Positions 11,501 through 19,815 of a stretch of DNA of 64,000 bases are shown here, piece by piece. A model generated the notes under the pieces. That model did not search any database and had not been told where the DNA came from. It saw only the letters and a list, made by a program, of their open reading frames with translations. This DNA comes from Pseudo-nitzschia pungens. Its lineage: Eukaryota > Bacillariophyta > Bacillariophyceae > Bacillariales > Bacillariaceae. The position numbers and the translations under genes are program-made. The DNA lies in the NCBI GenBank assembly GCA_037355855.1, contig CM074760.1:4270501-4334500 (forward strand), given 5' to 3'. Position 1 is the stretch's first letter. Each line of letters opens with the position of its first letter.

Positions 11501-13191
11501 TGCTCCTTAGCCCCATCTGAAATCAGGTGTTCTGGAATTCCAACCTCATGGATAAAGATCTTGAGACCATCCGCCGCTTGCTTCTTGCTGTGGATAGGGA
11601 TGAATTCTTCATATCCTTTACCATTGCTGAACACTTGGGCGGCTTTATCTTGTCTCATAATACTTGGTACCTTTGCATGCCAGGTGTCAGTTCCCCACTT
11701 GCCGGCCGCAACTCTCTTGTTTCGAAAGCTCTGTGTTGGGAGCCTTCTAACCAAAGGATGTTGGGGATTCCTAAATCCTTTCTGCGTGGTCACTCTCAGT
11801 GTTGCTCTTGCCTTCCTTTCTGATATATCCCACATCTTGGAGAGCCGGTCCGAATCAATATTGCTGTATCGGTCTGTGTCTATGGATGGGCCCCACTGTT
11901 TTCTCCTCTGAGTTGTCTCGGTCTCCGGATCGGGGATTGGTTCCTCTAAATCAGCCCAAGCAATTTGCTTGTCCTTGTACACTGCAGATAGTGAGATCGG
12001 GGCATCCCTAACATTAGGATCCAGTTCAAACCTATCCAATCCATCAGTGTAGGCAGGCTCATACAGGGGAGTATGAAGGGCATTGATCTGGAGGCTCGGC
12101 CTGTCTTCTTCGCTGTCCCCGCGAGTCTCAGATGAATCATCTTCTTGGGGATCAGAATAAAGCGCCGAAAGTCTTGTATGGAGCCGGTCGTCAGAAGCAA
12201 TAGAACAGGGAGTTATATCCCGGGATGTGCACAGCTGTTGGAGGTGCCGGAGCTTGTAATGGGAATATTTCTCATTGGAAGGGAGGATATCACTGGGCTT
12301 GAGCTTCATGGAATACATGGAGAGTTTGAATTGAGTTCGGTGCTTGGGGGGCTGTAGACTCGTGCAATCGGACAGGGGAATGTTCGATCGAGGGTTCGAT
12401 CGAGGGTTCTTGATCGGAGGTTCGATACCTGCTGTAGGCATGGGGCTTGTCGGAGTATCGATCGGGGTCTGTTGTTGCTGCTGCTGGGTGGTATTCGTGC
12501 CGAGAGCAGAATTCGTGCCGAGAGCAGAAACAAACTTAGAGGGATCAGGGGAATAGGGATGTGATTGGTCGATTGCTAATTCAGCCTCTTGATATTTGGA
12601 GTCGTTGGGATCCCAGGGGGAATCCCTTGTTGCAATCACATGGTCACAGGTCTTCATCTCGTGCTTGGTGGGACGTCGAGAGGGGAAGTATGAGACAACA
12701 CCATTAAGCATGAGCTTAATATCTAGTGTCGGGGGGTCTCCGTCTCCATCTTCAACAGCATGCTCGATGTGAATAGAATGGGAGGACTTGGAATCCCACT
12801 GTCTCGGGGCCTCATCAACACGATTGTGACCACATTCCCTGATCTGGTTCGGGCAAATCAGGCTATGTTGGAGCCTGTCCCCGAAATAAAGAGTCTCGTG
12901 AAAGTAGATCAACCAAACCTTTCCTTTTGAATCCGTATAGGCAGTGACGCATGTGCCGATTGGTATATTCTTCACTGGTTCATATTCGGGAGAGAAGGGA
13001 TGAACATCCACATGGGAGGTGACTTGATCTTCGAGTAGAATCATATTGGATCCAGCGGCGGTCGTATCTGCATGACTATCTAATTCGCAGTTGCCTTCTG
13101 CAAGACTAGCATCAGATCGCGCTGGGACATTCATTTGATAGTGATACACCGACCGGCCTACCTTACTGATCTTCGGGCCCCGGCCGTGTAA
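8506..13191 (-). CDS. Copia pol polyprotein (protease-integrase-RT-RNase H)
   Basis: About 1560 codons, open directly after the gag UGA and in the same frame. Numbering residues from a GTG at 13149, the aspartic protease motif LDSHADTT lies at 23-30. A WDISERKARATLRVTTQ block, which replaces a classical HHCC finger, precedes the integrase core with D488, D545 (SDGAKEQ) and E585 (NRAELSI), spacing that fits Copia. RT follows with YVDD at 1185-1188. RNase H follows with FVDADHAG, GSEIVA, FCDNDS and NIADLFTKLL. No stop or frameshift interrupts it, so all enzymatic modules look intact. There is no convincing ATG near the start: codons from the UGA on are open, and the first in-frame Met lies 5 codons after the GTG. 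Expression as a gag-pol readthrough product is therefore likely. Confidence 0.93.
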   Translation of the reverse strand, partial: LHGRGPKISKVGRSVYHYQMNVPARSDASLAEGNCELDSHADTTAAGSNMILLEDQVTSHVDVHPFSPEYEPVKNIPIGTCVTAYTDSKGKVWLIYFHETLYFGDRLQHSLICPNQIRECGHNRVDEAPRQWDSKSSHSIHIEHAVEDGDGDPPTLDIKLMLNGVVSYFPSRRPTKHEMKTCDHVIATRDSPWDPNDSKYQEAELAIDQSHPYSPDPSKFVSALGTNSALGTNTTQQQQQQTPIDTPTSPMPTAGIEPPIKNPRSNPRSNIPLSDCTSLQPPKHRTQFKLSMYSMKLKPSDILPSNEKYSHYKLRHLQQLCTSRDITPCSIASDDRLHTRLSALYSDPQEDDSSETRGDSEEDRPSLQINALHTPLYEPAYTDGLDRFELDPNVRDAPISLSAVYKDKQIAWADLEEPIPDPETETTQRRKQWGPSIDTDRYSNIDSDRLSKMWDISERKARATLRVTTQKGFRNPQHPLVRRLPTQSFRNKRVAAGKWGTDTWHAKVPSIMRQDKAAQVFSNGKGYEEFIPIHSKKQAADGLKIFIHEVGIPEHLISDGAKEQGAVGTYKTPWNAVIRKNNIHQTFIQPHCPFQNRAELSIGHLSRSIRKKTARKRSPKRLWAFCGELVAAIRQRTASSDPACMERTPFELVHGHMPDISLYQAHEWYDFVYWTDLSDHTEKLGRWLGPCGRMFGGGDCHWILTESALPVSTNTVRAVTEAEWRAHDVKRSMDSFDQAVESKIGDKLEDTDVQFQDAYPQPPKELFENHQDRWPDDSTTMVEPEASIPDVDELVPDGDTYDEYIGNKVMIQRGDERLKCTVKARTTDLNGNPLGKRDNNPILDTRMYDLQLPDGTVEQYTANIVAENMYSSVDDEGRMFTLLDEIIDHEKDETAVTKQQATAKSNKVLPTTTKGWRLLVSWKDGTESWCKLGDIKESFPVEAAQYAVDNQIADEPAFRWWVHHVLQRKRRLLKATKKSNKYWDRTHKYGVELPHSIPEALAIDKKTGTDYWQKAIAKEMKNNEMAFEFDPSYTVEGLKAERFSKITTHMIFDVKLGSLTRKARLVADGHKVQATAKEHTFSSVPSRDSVRIFFLLAALNGLDVLSADIQNAYLTAPIKKKYYLVARAEDGFPPHLVGRACKIVRALYGLPVAGASFRSYLTKHLRELGYQPCKADPDVHMRIKTKKDGTRYWAYLIAYVDDIVCCSENPRRQLESIEQRFTLKDGTIEVPKLYLGADVSQYKIDDDPIPKWAMSSEKYAKKAVDAVEQELGTEKYGYKYLPKKVTTPLTNDYRPEVDLTQELDPQMQNYYQGLIGVLRWLCELGRLDLVMPVSLMSRYLAQARIGHLNQLFHVFAYIKNHSRSRLVFDDAIPEIDESSFAQCDWSEFYPDAKEVIPPDAPEALGKAVIMTCFVDADHAGCKATRRSHTGIIIFLNNAPILWFSKRQTTVETSTFGSEIVAMRIAVELIEGLRYKLRMLGVPIAGSTNVFCDNDSVVKNVTRPESPCNKKHNSVAYHKAREAIAAGTIRVAKEPGESNIADLFTKLLNGPMLKSHCERCMW

Positions 13192-14850
13192 TCAATTAGC
13201 CTTCTTGTTGCCTTTATTCTTGCCCTTCTTCCGTCCCTTGGCGCCGAAATTGTTGCCGGCACCGGCCTTCGGAGTGGACGGCGGTGGTGATGGTGCGGTT
13301 TCGACGGCTTGGACGGATCGGTTAGCGTTCTTGCTTTTAGCCTTCTGACGGAGCTCGTGGTGTTGGATTCGTTGTTCCTTGGAGAAAGTGGCGTAGACAT
13401 CCTTCGGATACTGTTTGTTCTCAATCGTACCGGTGTACGTGCCCTCGAGGCCGGTTTGGTGCTTTTTCGAGCCACCACGGCCGCCCTTTGAATTGGCGAC
13501 AAAGGCAGAGACATAACGGTTCCGTTTGTTCTTATGGTGTAGGGTCGTGATGCCAAGATGCTCGACAAACATGGCGATGCATGCGGGGAAGTCGTGCATG
13601 TATTTCTCCTTATACTCGATGGCCTTGGTTTTGGCGGCATTAAATCGTTCGTCGGTTATCGAGCGGAAGAAGTCGAGCGTGAATCTCTTCTCACTTTTGG
13701 TTTCGTGTTCGCCGTAGGTCATTAGCGTAGTGCGGAACTTTAACCAATTCTGGCAGTGCTGATCGAAATCAAGATTGCGGGAGTCACCTGAGTACGTGGA
13801 TTCTCGCATGGCTTTGAAGGTTCGTTCAATAATCGCATCGACATTTGTCTCCGTGTAGGCATGCTCGTAGATGTTGAGATAAGCAGCTCGCGCGTCGCCG
13901 GTCGATTCATCGTTACCGTAGTGGTATTGACGAATGTATTCCCATCCGGGTCCACCACGAATAGCACGACAGAGTAGGGTCCAGACGGCTTGGTTATCTG
14001 CGCGGAAGTGGTCGCCACTCAGAGCGAGACAACGGATGTTGTACTCCGTCCAATCAGAATAACCATTCCCGTCTCCAACATTGCGGAGTCGATGTTGAGC
14101 AGTGACTTCCGTCTCCTCCTTCGGGCGAATGACATAGACAAGAGGAATACCGTGCTTGTTGAATCTTGTTCGTAGGTCGTTCCGAAAGGCTTGGTCCCAT
14201 TCAGCAAACTTCGCGTTGGTCTTCAGTACAGGGGGATCCGTCGTGACAGAGCCTAAGGCTTTCGCCTCGAGCATAACTTCAGTACGTTCTTCGGTCCGTT
14301 CGTAGGCATCGATCTCGTTCAGCCAATTGCTAGCAGTAGGTTGCATACCAATCAAAGGTTGGTAGTGTATCCAATGGCTGAATACCAATAGCTTCTGGAT
14401 CAGAGGGTCTGTAATAAGGATTGCGGATGGGGAAGGGCACATCGGATGGCACGCCCCAGATACATTCCGAGAGAATCGAGAGGCCGTCTCAGGTCTGAGA
14501 TTCTGAATGGACTTGATCGTACAGATGTCACGACGAAAGAGTTCCTCCGCAGTAGCAAGATCGGAGAAGGATGCGAGGATTCGTAGAAGATCCTTTTCTC
14601 GTGTGTTGAGTCGTCGCCCATCCTTGTATCCAGAGATACCTCCTGCATCCCTGGCAGCCTTATCAGCGGCAAGGACATGAGGGGGTACTTCAGGAGTTTC
14701 AGTAGGTGCAGGAGCAGGTGCCGGTGCTGGATTATCCACACGGGCTCGCAGGTCTTTTAGTTCTTGTTGCATATCTTTGAACAGACTGGCAAGGAGGTTA
14801 AGAGCAGTATCAGTTCGAGGTTGAATTTCGAGGTTCTCTTCTCCTTCCAT
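13192..14850 (-). CDS. Copia gag
   Basis: 552 residues ending in UGA, directly followed in the same frame by pol. It starts with an ATG (MEGEENLEIQPR), but the frame is open about 60 codons farther upstream (…KRSKTSAGSPRSGGGGDTAVTAAG…) without another ATG. The middle (RTFKAMRESTYSG…WLKFRTTLMTYGEHETKSEKRF) looks like a capsid-type helical region. There is no CCHC knuckle; instead the C-terminus is very basic (GRKKGKNKGNKK), probably the RNA-binding tail. The product would assemble the cytoplasmic virus-like particle that packages element RNA. A lost reading frame upstream may mean the true start is at ~15098. Confidence 0.85.
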   Translation of the reverse strand: MEGEENLEIQPRTDTALNLLASLFKDMQQELKDLRARVDNPAPAPAPAPTETPEVPPHVLAADKAARDAGGISGYKDGRRLNTREKDLLRILASFSDLATAEELFRRDICTIKSIQNLRPETASRFSRNVSGACHPMCPSPSAILITDPLIQKLLVFSHWIHYQPLIGMQPTASNWLNEIDAYERTEERTEVMLEAKALGSVTTDPPVLKTNAKFAEWDQAFRNDLRTRFNKHGIPLVYVIRPKEETEVTAQHRLRNVGDGNGYSDWTEYNIRCLALSGDHFRADNQAVWTLLCRAIRGGPGWEYIRQYHYGNDESTGDARAAYLNIYEHAYTETNVDAIIERTFKAMRESTYSGDSRNLDFDQHCQNWLKFRTTLMTYGEHETKSEKRFTLDFFRSITDERFNAAKTKAIEYKEKYMHDFPACIAMFVEHLGITTLHHKNKRNRYVSAFVANSKGGRGGSKKHQTGLEGTYTGTIENKQYPKDVYATFSKEQRIQHHELRQKAKSKNANRSVQAVETAPSPPPSTPKAGAGNNFGAKGRKKGKNKGNKKAN

Positions 14851-15869
14851 TCGAACGCGAGACGAAGTGGATGTAGTGGATCCGGCAGCAGTAACGGCAG
14901 TATCACCACCACCGCCAGATCTAGGTGATCCGGCCGAAGTTTTGGAGCGTTTTGGTGGTGGGTCCTTGAGTTTTCCAGCACGTTTGCATCCTTGGTCTTG
15001 CTCCTTGCTGGCAGGCTTCTTCCCGTATCAGTGGGTTTGCCGGTATCGGCAGGTTTGCCGGTAGGGAGATCTTGCTTGCTAGGATCAGTCGATGGCATTT
15101 TGTTTAGGCTTTTGGATGAATTTCTTCTAATTGCTTGGCAATTCTTCAGTTCTTTCAATCGGAAACAGGGAGTAGGTCCTAATCAAAAGAATGGCAATCA
15201 CACTGAATCGGTCGGTTTGCTCAGGTGAAAGACGTGCGAATACTTCGAACGATTTTGTAGTGTGGTATCGTTCGCTTTGGCAATATTTCTTTCTGGAGCA
15301 ACGGCTTTATCGCTCAAACTAATCTCCAATTTGGTTGGTTCTCAGCTTGACAACTTTGATTTTTAAGCGTGCTCACTCGGCTTTGGTTGCAACGACCACA
15401 TTATATAGCCAGGCAACAGGGCAATCGGTTCGATTCCCGGTTCCCGCTTGGACTCTGCAGATCCTTTCGGTCCTTCTTTCGTTTCGGTCCTTTCTGCAGT
15501 GGGTCCCCACTTACTCCTGCTGATCGGGCTGAGGCTTGATGGAGCCACCATCCTGCTCTGTTTCATAGACACTGGAGTGGGTCTGTCCTAGTGCCCCGAT
15601 CTGTATATTCAGCAGCGAGTTCCCATTTACATCACTTCGTGGTCGATCCGGGGAAGTGATCTCCGGCAAAGAAACACGAGGGGGGTATCGGTGATGTCAG
15701 CTCTGTAGTTTGTACTAAGGCCTGGAGCTGAGTTTTACATCCAACAGATGATTATTTTACATCCAAGTGTAGGCATGGATGCCAGGAGTGATCAGCTCGC
15801 TGGGTTTCTTCAGGGCTCTAGTCAGCGTCCCGACGTCGATGTTGCGGCGAGTCCCTGGGTCTGATAAAC
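14851..15869 (-). other. Copia leader, with possible frameshifted gag N-terminus
   Basis: Noncoding from the 5' LTR to about 15100. Then a reading frame beginning MPSTDPSKQDLPTGKPADTG (ATG near 15098) has composition like the gag N-terminal extension. Near 15020-15030 it would continue into the gag frame (GKKPASKEQ…) only after a one-base shift. This is either a small indel in this copy or a frameshift site; the sequence alone cannot tell. Confidence 0.45.
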
Positions 15870-16688
15870 TGTAAAGATATTCGCTCGTCAGCGAAAGAGG
15901 GTGTAGCAATAACAACAGGCGCACGTATAGTGCTGACACACAGTGAGACTACAGGATGTACTGTTCAGTCTATTGCATACACTTAGTTACTACAAGGTAC
16001 TTCCCTAGAGGTACATCGGAATCGATCGAAAGGGGAGGGCTTGATAGGTGTCTTAGTTTAAAGAGATAAAAGAATAGTGGAGGGAGCTGAGCGTTTGGCT
16101 CAGCTCACTAATTCAGCGTGACAGCGCTGCACTGTATATTTAGCGAGCGTTAGCTCGCTTGCGCTAGCTCGCTTGCGCTTGCGCTAGCTCGCTTGCGCTA
16201 ACTCGCTTAATTAATAACTGTTTGGGCCGGGTATCCGGTCATGGTACATATTATACACCAATGACCCGACCCCGGCGGTAGCATCGTATCTTAGCATGGT
16301 ATCATGGTAGGTTAGCATCTTTCAGTATCTCGTAGCCTTAGCAACCCTAACCCTGTAGCATTTAGCTACACCATAAAAGGTGCTTTACTCGGGGTACGTA
16401 CGATTGGTACAAATCGTACGCGACGACCCTAGTAAACTCTGCTAGCAACCATACTAAATCAGGATAGGTCTGTTGCTAAGCCTGTTGCTAAGCCTGTTGC
16501 TAAGCCTGTTGCTAAGCCTGTTGCTAAGCCTGTTGCTAAGCCTGTATGCTACCAATTAGCACACAGCCCTAGCACTCAGCTCAGCACCTGTTAGTCAGTT
16601 ACTGGAGGCTGCTGCCTGTAGCCTCAGTACACTCTCCTACGCAGGAGCCTTGCTAGCACAGATCATAGCACCACTTTGAATATCTTCA
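15870..16688 (-). repeat. Copia 5' LTR (819 bp)
   Basis: Partner of 7061-7879. It should carry the promoter for the minus-strand genomic RNA; no TATA box is confidently placed. Confidence 0.95.
16473..16544. repeat. 12-bp tandem repeat x6 in second Copia LTR
   Basis: Six perfect copies of ttgctaagcctg, equal in number to the other LTR, as expected if both were copied from one RNA template. Confidence 0.95.
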
Positions 16689-16880
16689 TAAATAGGCAAC
16701 CAACTCAACCAAACAAAGCATCGGGCAACTGAACAAATAGCAGAATCAAAGAGGCGAGGTCGCTGTTAGTATGTGTAGGTCCTTGTTATGTGGTTGGGGG
16801 TGTTTAAGGGAGCGAGATATCGCATGGTAAATGTGTGTAGAAATCTACGTATTTTTAGTACTGGAACATCGGAACGTCGG

Positions 16881-16905
16881 ACAAAATGCGCTTCGCGCAA
16901 ATTGT
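16881..16905 (-). promoter_or_regulatory. 5'-terminal stem-loop of Y
   Basis: Outer stem ACAA/TTGT, inner stem TGCGC-GAA-GCGCA. The loop differs from X1 (GAA instead of ATC) while the stem is kept. Confidence 0.75.
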
Positions 16906-16923
16906 AGGCTCTCCTACCTACAT
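16906..16923. repeat. Target-site duplication of element Y (right)
   Basis: Exact copy of 5420-5437. It fixes the 5' end of Y at 16905 (minus-strand ACAATTTGCGC). Confidence 0.9.
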
Positions 16924-17833
16924 AACCCTCTCAGATGCACACTTCAACTGTCATCTGTTTTCAAGTCTACTGCCCTGCTGGACTATAATTGTTTTCAATT
17001 ATGGACTTACTGTTTTTCTGACCCAAGCCCCAAAGCTGCTAAGTACAGGTTACTTAACGCTCCACCACCAACATATACCCCTCCAGTTCACAGTACAGCT
17101 GAGACCTGTTTTCAAGCCTACAGCCCTGATGGTCCATAAGTGTTATCACTTAGAGCCCCTGTTTCCAAGCTACTATGGAAGAGCAAGTTCAAGTTGGAAC
17201 AGAAGGCCAGCTGTTACGAATTTGAATTTGGTAGTAGGCTCCACTGCCTCTAAGTGTTGTGCAGTACACGGTACAAGGTACATGAGCATTACCTGGGAAA
17301 TTTTGCTTGTGTTCTTTTGATGTACCATGTGTTCTTTTGATGTACCATACGGTACGGGAATGTGTTTGGGGATGACTCGCATTACTGATGTTGCAATCCA
17401 GCATTCAGAGAGGAGTTTTGCTTTTGTACGCTGACCACTAGCATTACAGATACTATGTATCTAAGCAAGGGTTTTGCTTGTGTCAGCTGACCACTAGCAT
17501 TACGGATGCTGCACACCAGCATTGGAGGGACAGTTTTGCTTGTGTCTTTCCCTTTCACGTTCTTGTCACCTGTCTCTTGTACGCTTCGCAACAGCAGTGT
17601 CTGTTGTGCTCTGAACTGGTTCATTTTTTTTCCTGTTTCTTACCAAGGTTTGTTTGCAAAATAGTCGTCTTTACAACCTGGGGCATAATCCCCCATGGTT
17701 GAGGCGGCGCGTCGTTCTACAACTTGGGGTCCTGACTCTTCGATTGAGGCGACGATAAAGTCTGGTCACAGACTGAGTAGCTTTTAACCACCTTCGGTGG
17801 ATTTTCCTACTTAAATAAGTATATTAATATTAA

Positions 17834-19494
17834 TGTTTCCGAACCTCCTGACATGGATCCTCTGGAGTACAATCCATTTGATTCTCTTCCAGACTCCCCA
17901 GTAGATGCCTTTGATGCACTCTGTGAGTCTCCAAGAGTACTTCTCCACAAATATTCCCTACCACAGGCTGGCTGTCAGCACCTTGTTGATGCTATCCAGA
18001 GTGGTACTGCCAGTGCTGTATGTGATGGTTCATTTGATCCGGACCTTCTCAGAGGAACTTCTGCTTTCATTCTGTCACCCAATACCTCCACCAAGACTGC
18101 TTCATTGTTCCTCACAGGCTATAATTTTGTCAGTGGGTCCCCTGAGGATCAGTCATCCTACAGGAGTGAACTGGCAGGCATCATTGGGGTTCTCACCTGT
18201 TGCACTGCTCTGGTGAGTCTTTTTGATATTGTTTCTGGCTCTATCACCATTGCCCTGGATGGTGACACAGCTCTCAAACAGGCTCAGGGATCTTGGCCAT
18301 TGGTTATTTCCCAAAAGTCTTTTGATTATGTTTATGTCATCAGAAACATGATTTCTGCCCTGCCAATCTCTGTGCACTTTCAGTGGGTTCAGGGACATCA
18401 AGCTGGAATCTTTCTTGATTGGTGGGCCCTTCGCAATCATCAGGTTGACAGCATGGCAAAGGCATTTCTCTCTGTCCATAGATCTTCTGCCCATCACTAT
18501 CCTAGACTTGTTTATGAGCCCTGGGCTTTTTCTCTCAATGGAAGCAAATGTTCAAGGTTTGATCAGAATGCTTTGCATGTTGCCATTTCTGGTCCTCCTC
18601 TTCTTAAATATTGGCAGACCCACCATGATATCCCCATTCCACAACATGTTCTGAGTTCCATCCATTGGTGTGCCCATGTCTGCCTTTAAGCGTTTACCTC
18701 CTGGCATGCAATGGTGGTTTGTCAAATTTGCTTCTGGCAGTATTGGTGTTGGCAACCAACTCCTTCACTACCAGTATCAGGATCACTCCAGGTGCCCATT
18801 GTGTGATGCAGACAACGAGAAGGTTTCTCATGTGCTCTCCTGCAAGGACACTGGGGCAGTACAGCACAGTGTGTCTGCCTTCACGGGACCACTGCAGCAG
18901 CGGCTTGAAGTTGAACAAACTGATCCATCATTGGTTGCTGCCATTGTGGATCTTCTTACCAGGTTTAGGAAGGGCCAGAGAATCTATCCATCATCTTACT
19001 CCCTTGCAATTGCTTCTGCTGTCAGGGCACAGAGGACTATTGGTTGGCACAACTGGCTTCTTGGTAGGTGGTCTCCTCGCTGGTATCAAATCCAGGCTGA
19101 TTACTACTCCCACATTGGAAGCAAGCGCTCCCCCAGACGCTGGGCTACAGCTATCATCCATGAGTTCTTTCTTACCTCCTGGGATCTTTGGACTTACTGG
19201 AATGAACGACTCCATGGTCCTGGGGGAACCCTTGATGCTGAACAACACCAATCTCTTGATGCTTCCATCTCCTCTGAATAGGCAATTGGTGCAGCTGGTG
19301 CACTCCCCAAGTCACACTCCCTTTTACAAACCCCTTTCCAAGTTCTAGAAGGTTACACCCTGACTGCCAAGAGGCAGTGGCTTGCAACCATCCACCTTGC
19401 CAGGAAGCAGTATGCAGCACCTGCACCCCCGGTGCAACCATACCAACAAGAGGCAGCTCTCCTACAAGCCTGGCTTACTGGACCTCAGGGTTGA
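17834..19494 (+). pseudogene. LINE F ORF2 C-terminal part, broken
   Basis: Matches ORF2 from SEPPDMDPLEYN through RNase H and CCHC to the stop. A 2-nt loss near 18677 (cccatgtctgcc instead of cccatctgtctgcc) shifts the frame. Later, gaatag replaces gaattg at ~19276-19281, creating an early stop. RNase H motifs CDGSFDP, YRSELAG, ALDGDTAL and NHQVDSMAK remain readable. The 3' UTR and double hairpin follow, ending in the (TTA)n tail at 19780-19797. Confidence 0.88.
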
Positions 19495-19796
19495 TTACAC
19501 ATTGTACCTTGGTTTTGTCTTCTGTTCCTGCTTCTTATCCTGTCCCCTACCTTTTGATACTGGATCCTATCCCACTATCTTCCTTCCCATCTCTTTTTCT
19601 TTCAAGTCCCTAATGGGTGGGACTTGTGTTTGTTCCTTTCCCTGTCTGATGTTCAAGGTTTGTTTGAAAATTTGTCGTTCTGCCACTTGGGGTCATGACT
19701 CTCTGATGGAGGCGACGTTAAAGTCTGGTTACAGACTGAGTAATTTAGTATCACCTTTGGTGATTAAAGTTATTTAAATACGTATATTATTATTAT

Positions 19797-19815
19797 TATC
19801 CCAAAGCGTTTGGTA
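19797..19815. repeat. Target-site duplication of LINE F (right)
   Basis: Matches 4178-4196. It shows that the blocks 4197-4496 and 17834-19797 are the two ends of one original insertion. Confidence 0.9.

Larger units (their letters stand above)
7061..16688 (-). mobile_element. Copia-type LTR retrotransposon, full length
   Basis: 9.6-kb element in minus orientation: 5' LTR 15870-16688, leader, gag (to 13192), UGA, pol (to 8506), 3' UTR, 3' LTR 7061-7879. LTR ends are TG…CA. Flanks read gaata on the left and aaata on the right, an imperfect 5-bp TSD with ±2 bp uncertainty at the right edge. The undisturbed target can be seen in X1 around 4695-4715 (ttgcctattcacc). A purine tract ACGGGGACTA precedes the 3' LTR. 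Behind the 5' LTR, TTTATCAGACC resembles an initiator-Met primer site only in its TATCAGA core (tentative). The domain order protease-integrase-RT-RNase H identifies Copia/Pseudoviridae. Confidence 0.95.
5438..16905 (-). mobile_element. Y: complete X-family non-autonomous element, split by Copia
   Basis: Full element bounded by an 18-bp TSD. Removing Copia leaves ~1.84 kb (16905-16690 then 7060-5438, minus strand). Order from its 5' end: 25-nt stem-loop, ~200-bp leader, a GCT-rich stretch (7018-7040), TAAGT…ACTTA hairpin units (to about 5920), AGCATTAC units, then the 3' module with AGTCTG/CAGACT and CCACC/GGTGG hairpins and a tail at 5438-5450. No ORF above background. Because both ends are defined by a TSD, this is the best reference copy for the family. 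Related by its termini to the LINE; I do not know of a described family with this name or layout. Confidence 0.8.
4497..17833 (+). mobile_element. X1: X-family non-autonomous element, split by Y
   Basis: Element sequence is 4497-5437 plus 16906-17833, about 1.87 kb in total. It begins with the conserved ACAA 5' stem-loop, followed by the leader shared with LINE 5' UTRs (gttccgatgttccagtac, gtagatttctac), then tandem hairpin units, the ~70-bp AGCATTAC units, and the 3' double hairpin with tail tatattaatattaat. I see no ORF that could encode RT or gag. It sits inside LINE F without a TSD; instead ~2.07 kb of F is missing. I infer mobilisation by the LINE machinery because both ends match the LINE. 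Confidence 0.75.
4197..19797 (+). mobile_element. LINE copy F, 5'-truncated, split by X1/Y/Copia
   Basis: TSD-bounded insertion. The visible LINE parts are 4197-4496 (ORF2 just before the RT domain) and 17834-19797 (RNase H region, 3' UTR, tail). Compared with the intact element G, about 2067 bp covering the RT domain (G 35329-37395) are missing exactly where X1 sits. F starts at the equivalent of G position ~35030, a usual 5' truncation. Premature stops and frameshifts show it is dead. Confidence 0.85.

Noticed and set aside
13158..13640. 160-codon frame overlapping the gag 3' end
   Set aside because: A shadow frame of gag; arginine/proline-rich composition follows from the gag sequence.
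16473..16544. Short regular repeats considered as CRISPR
   Set aside because: 12-bp head-to-tail copies without spacers in a eukaryotic LTR.
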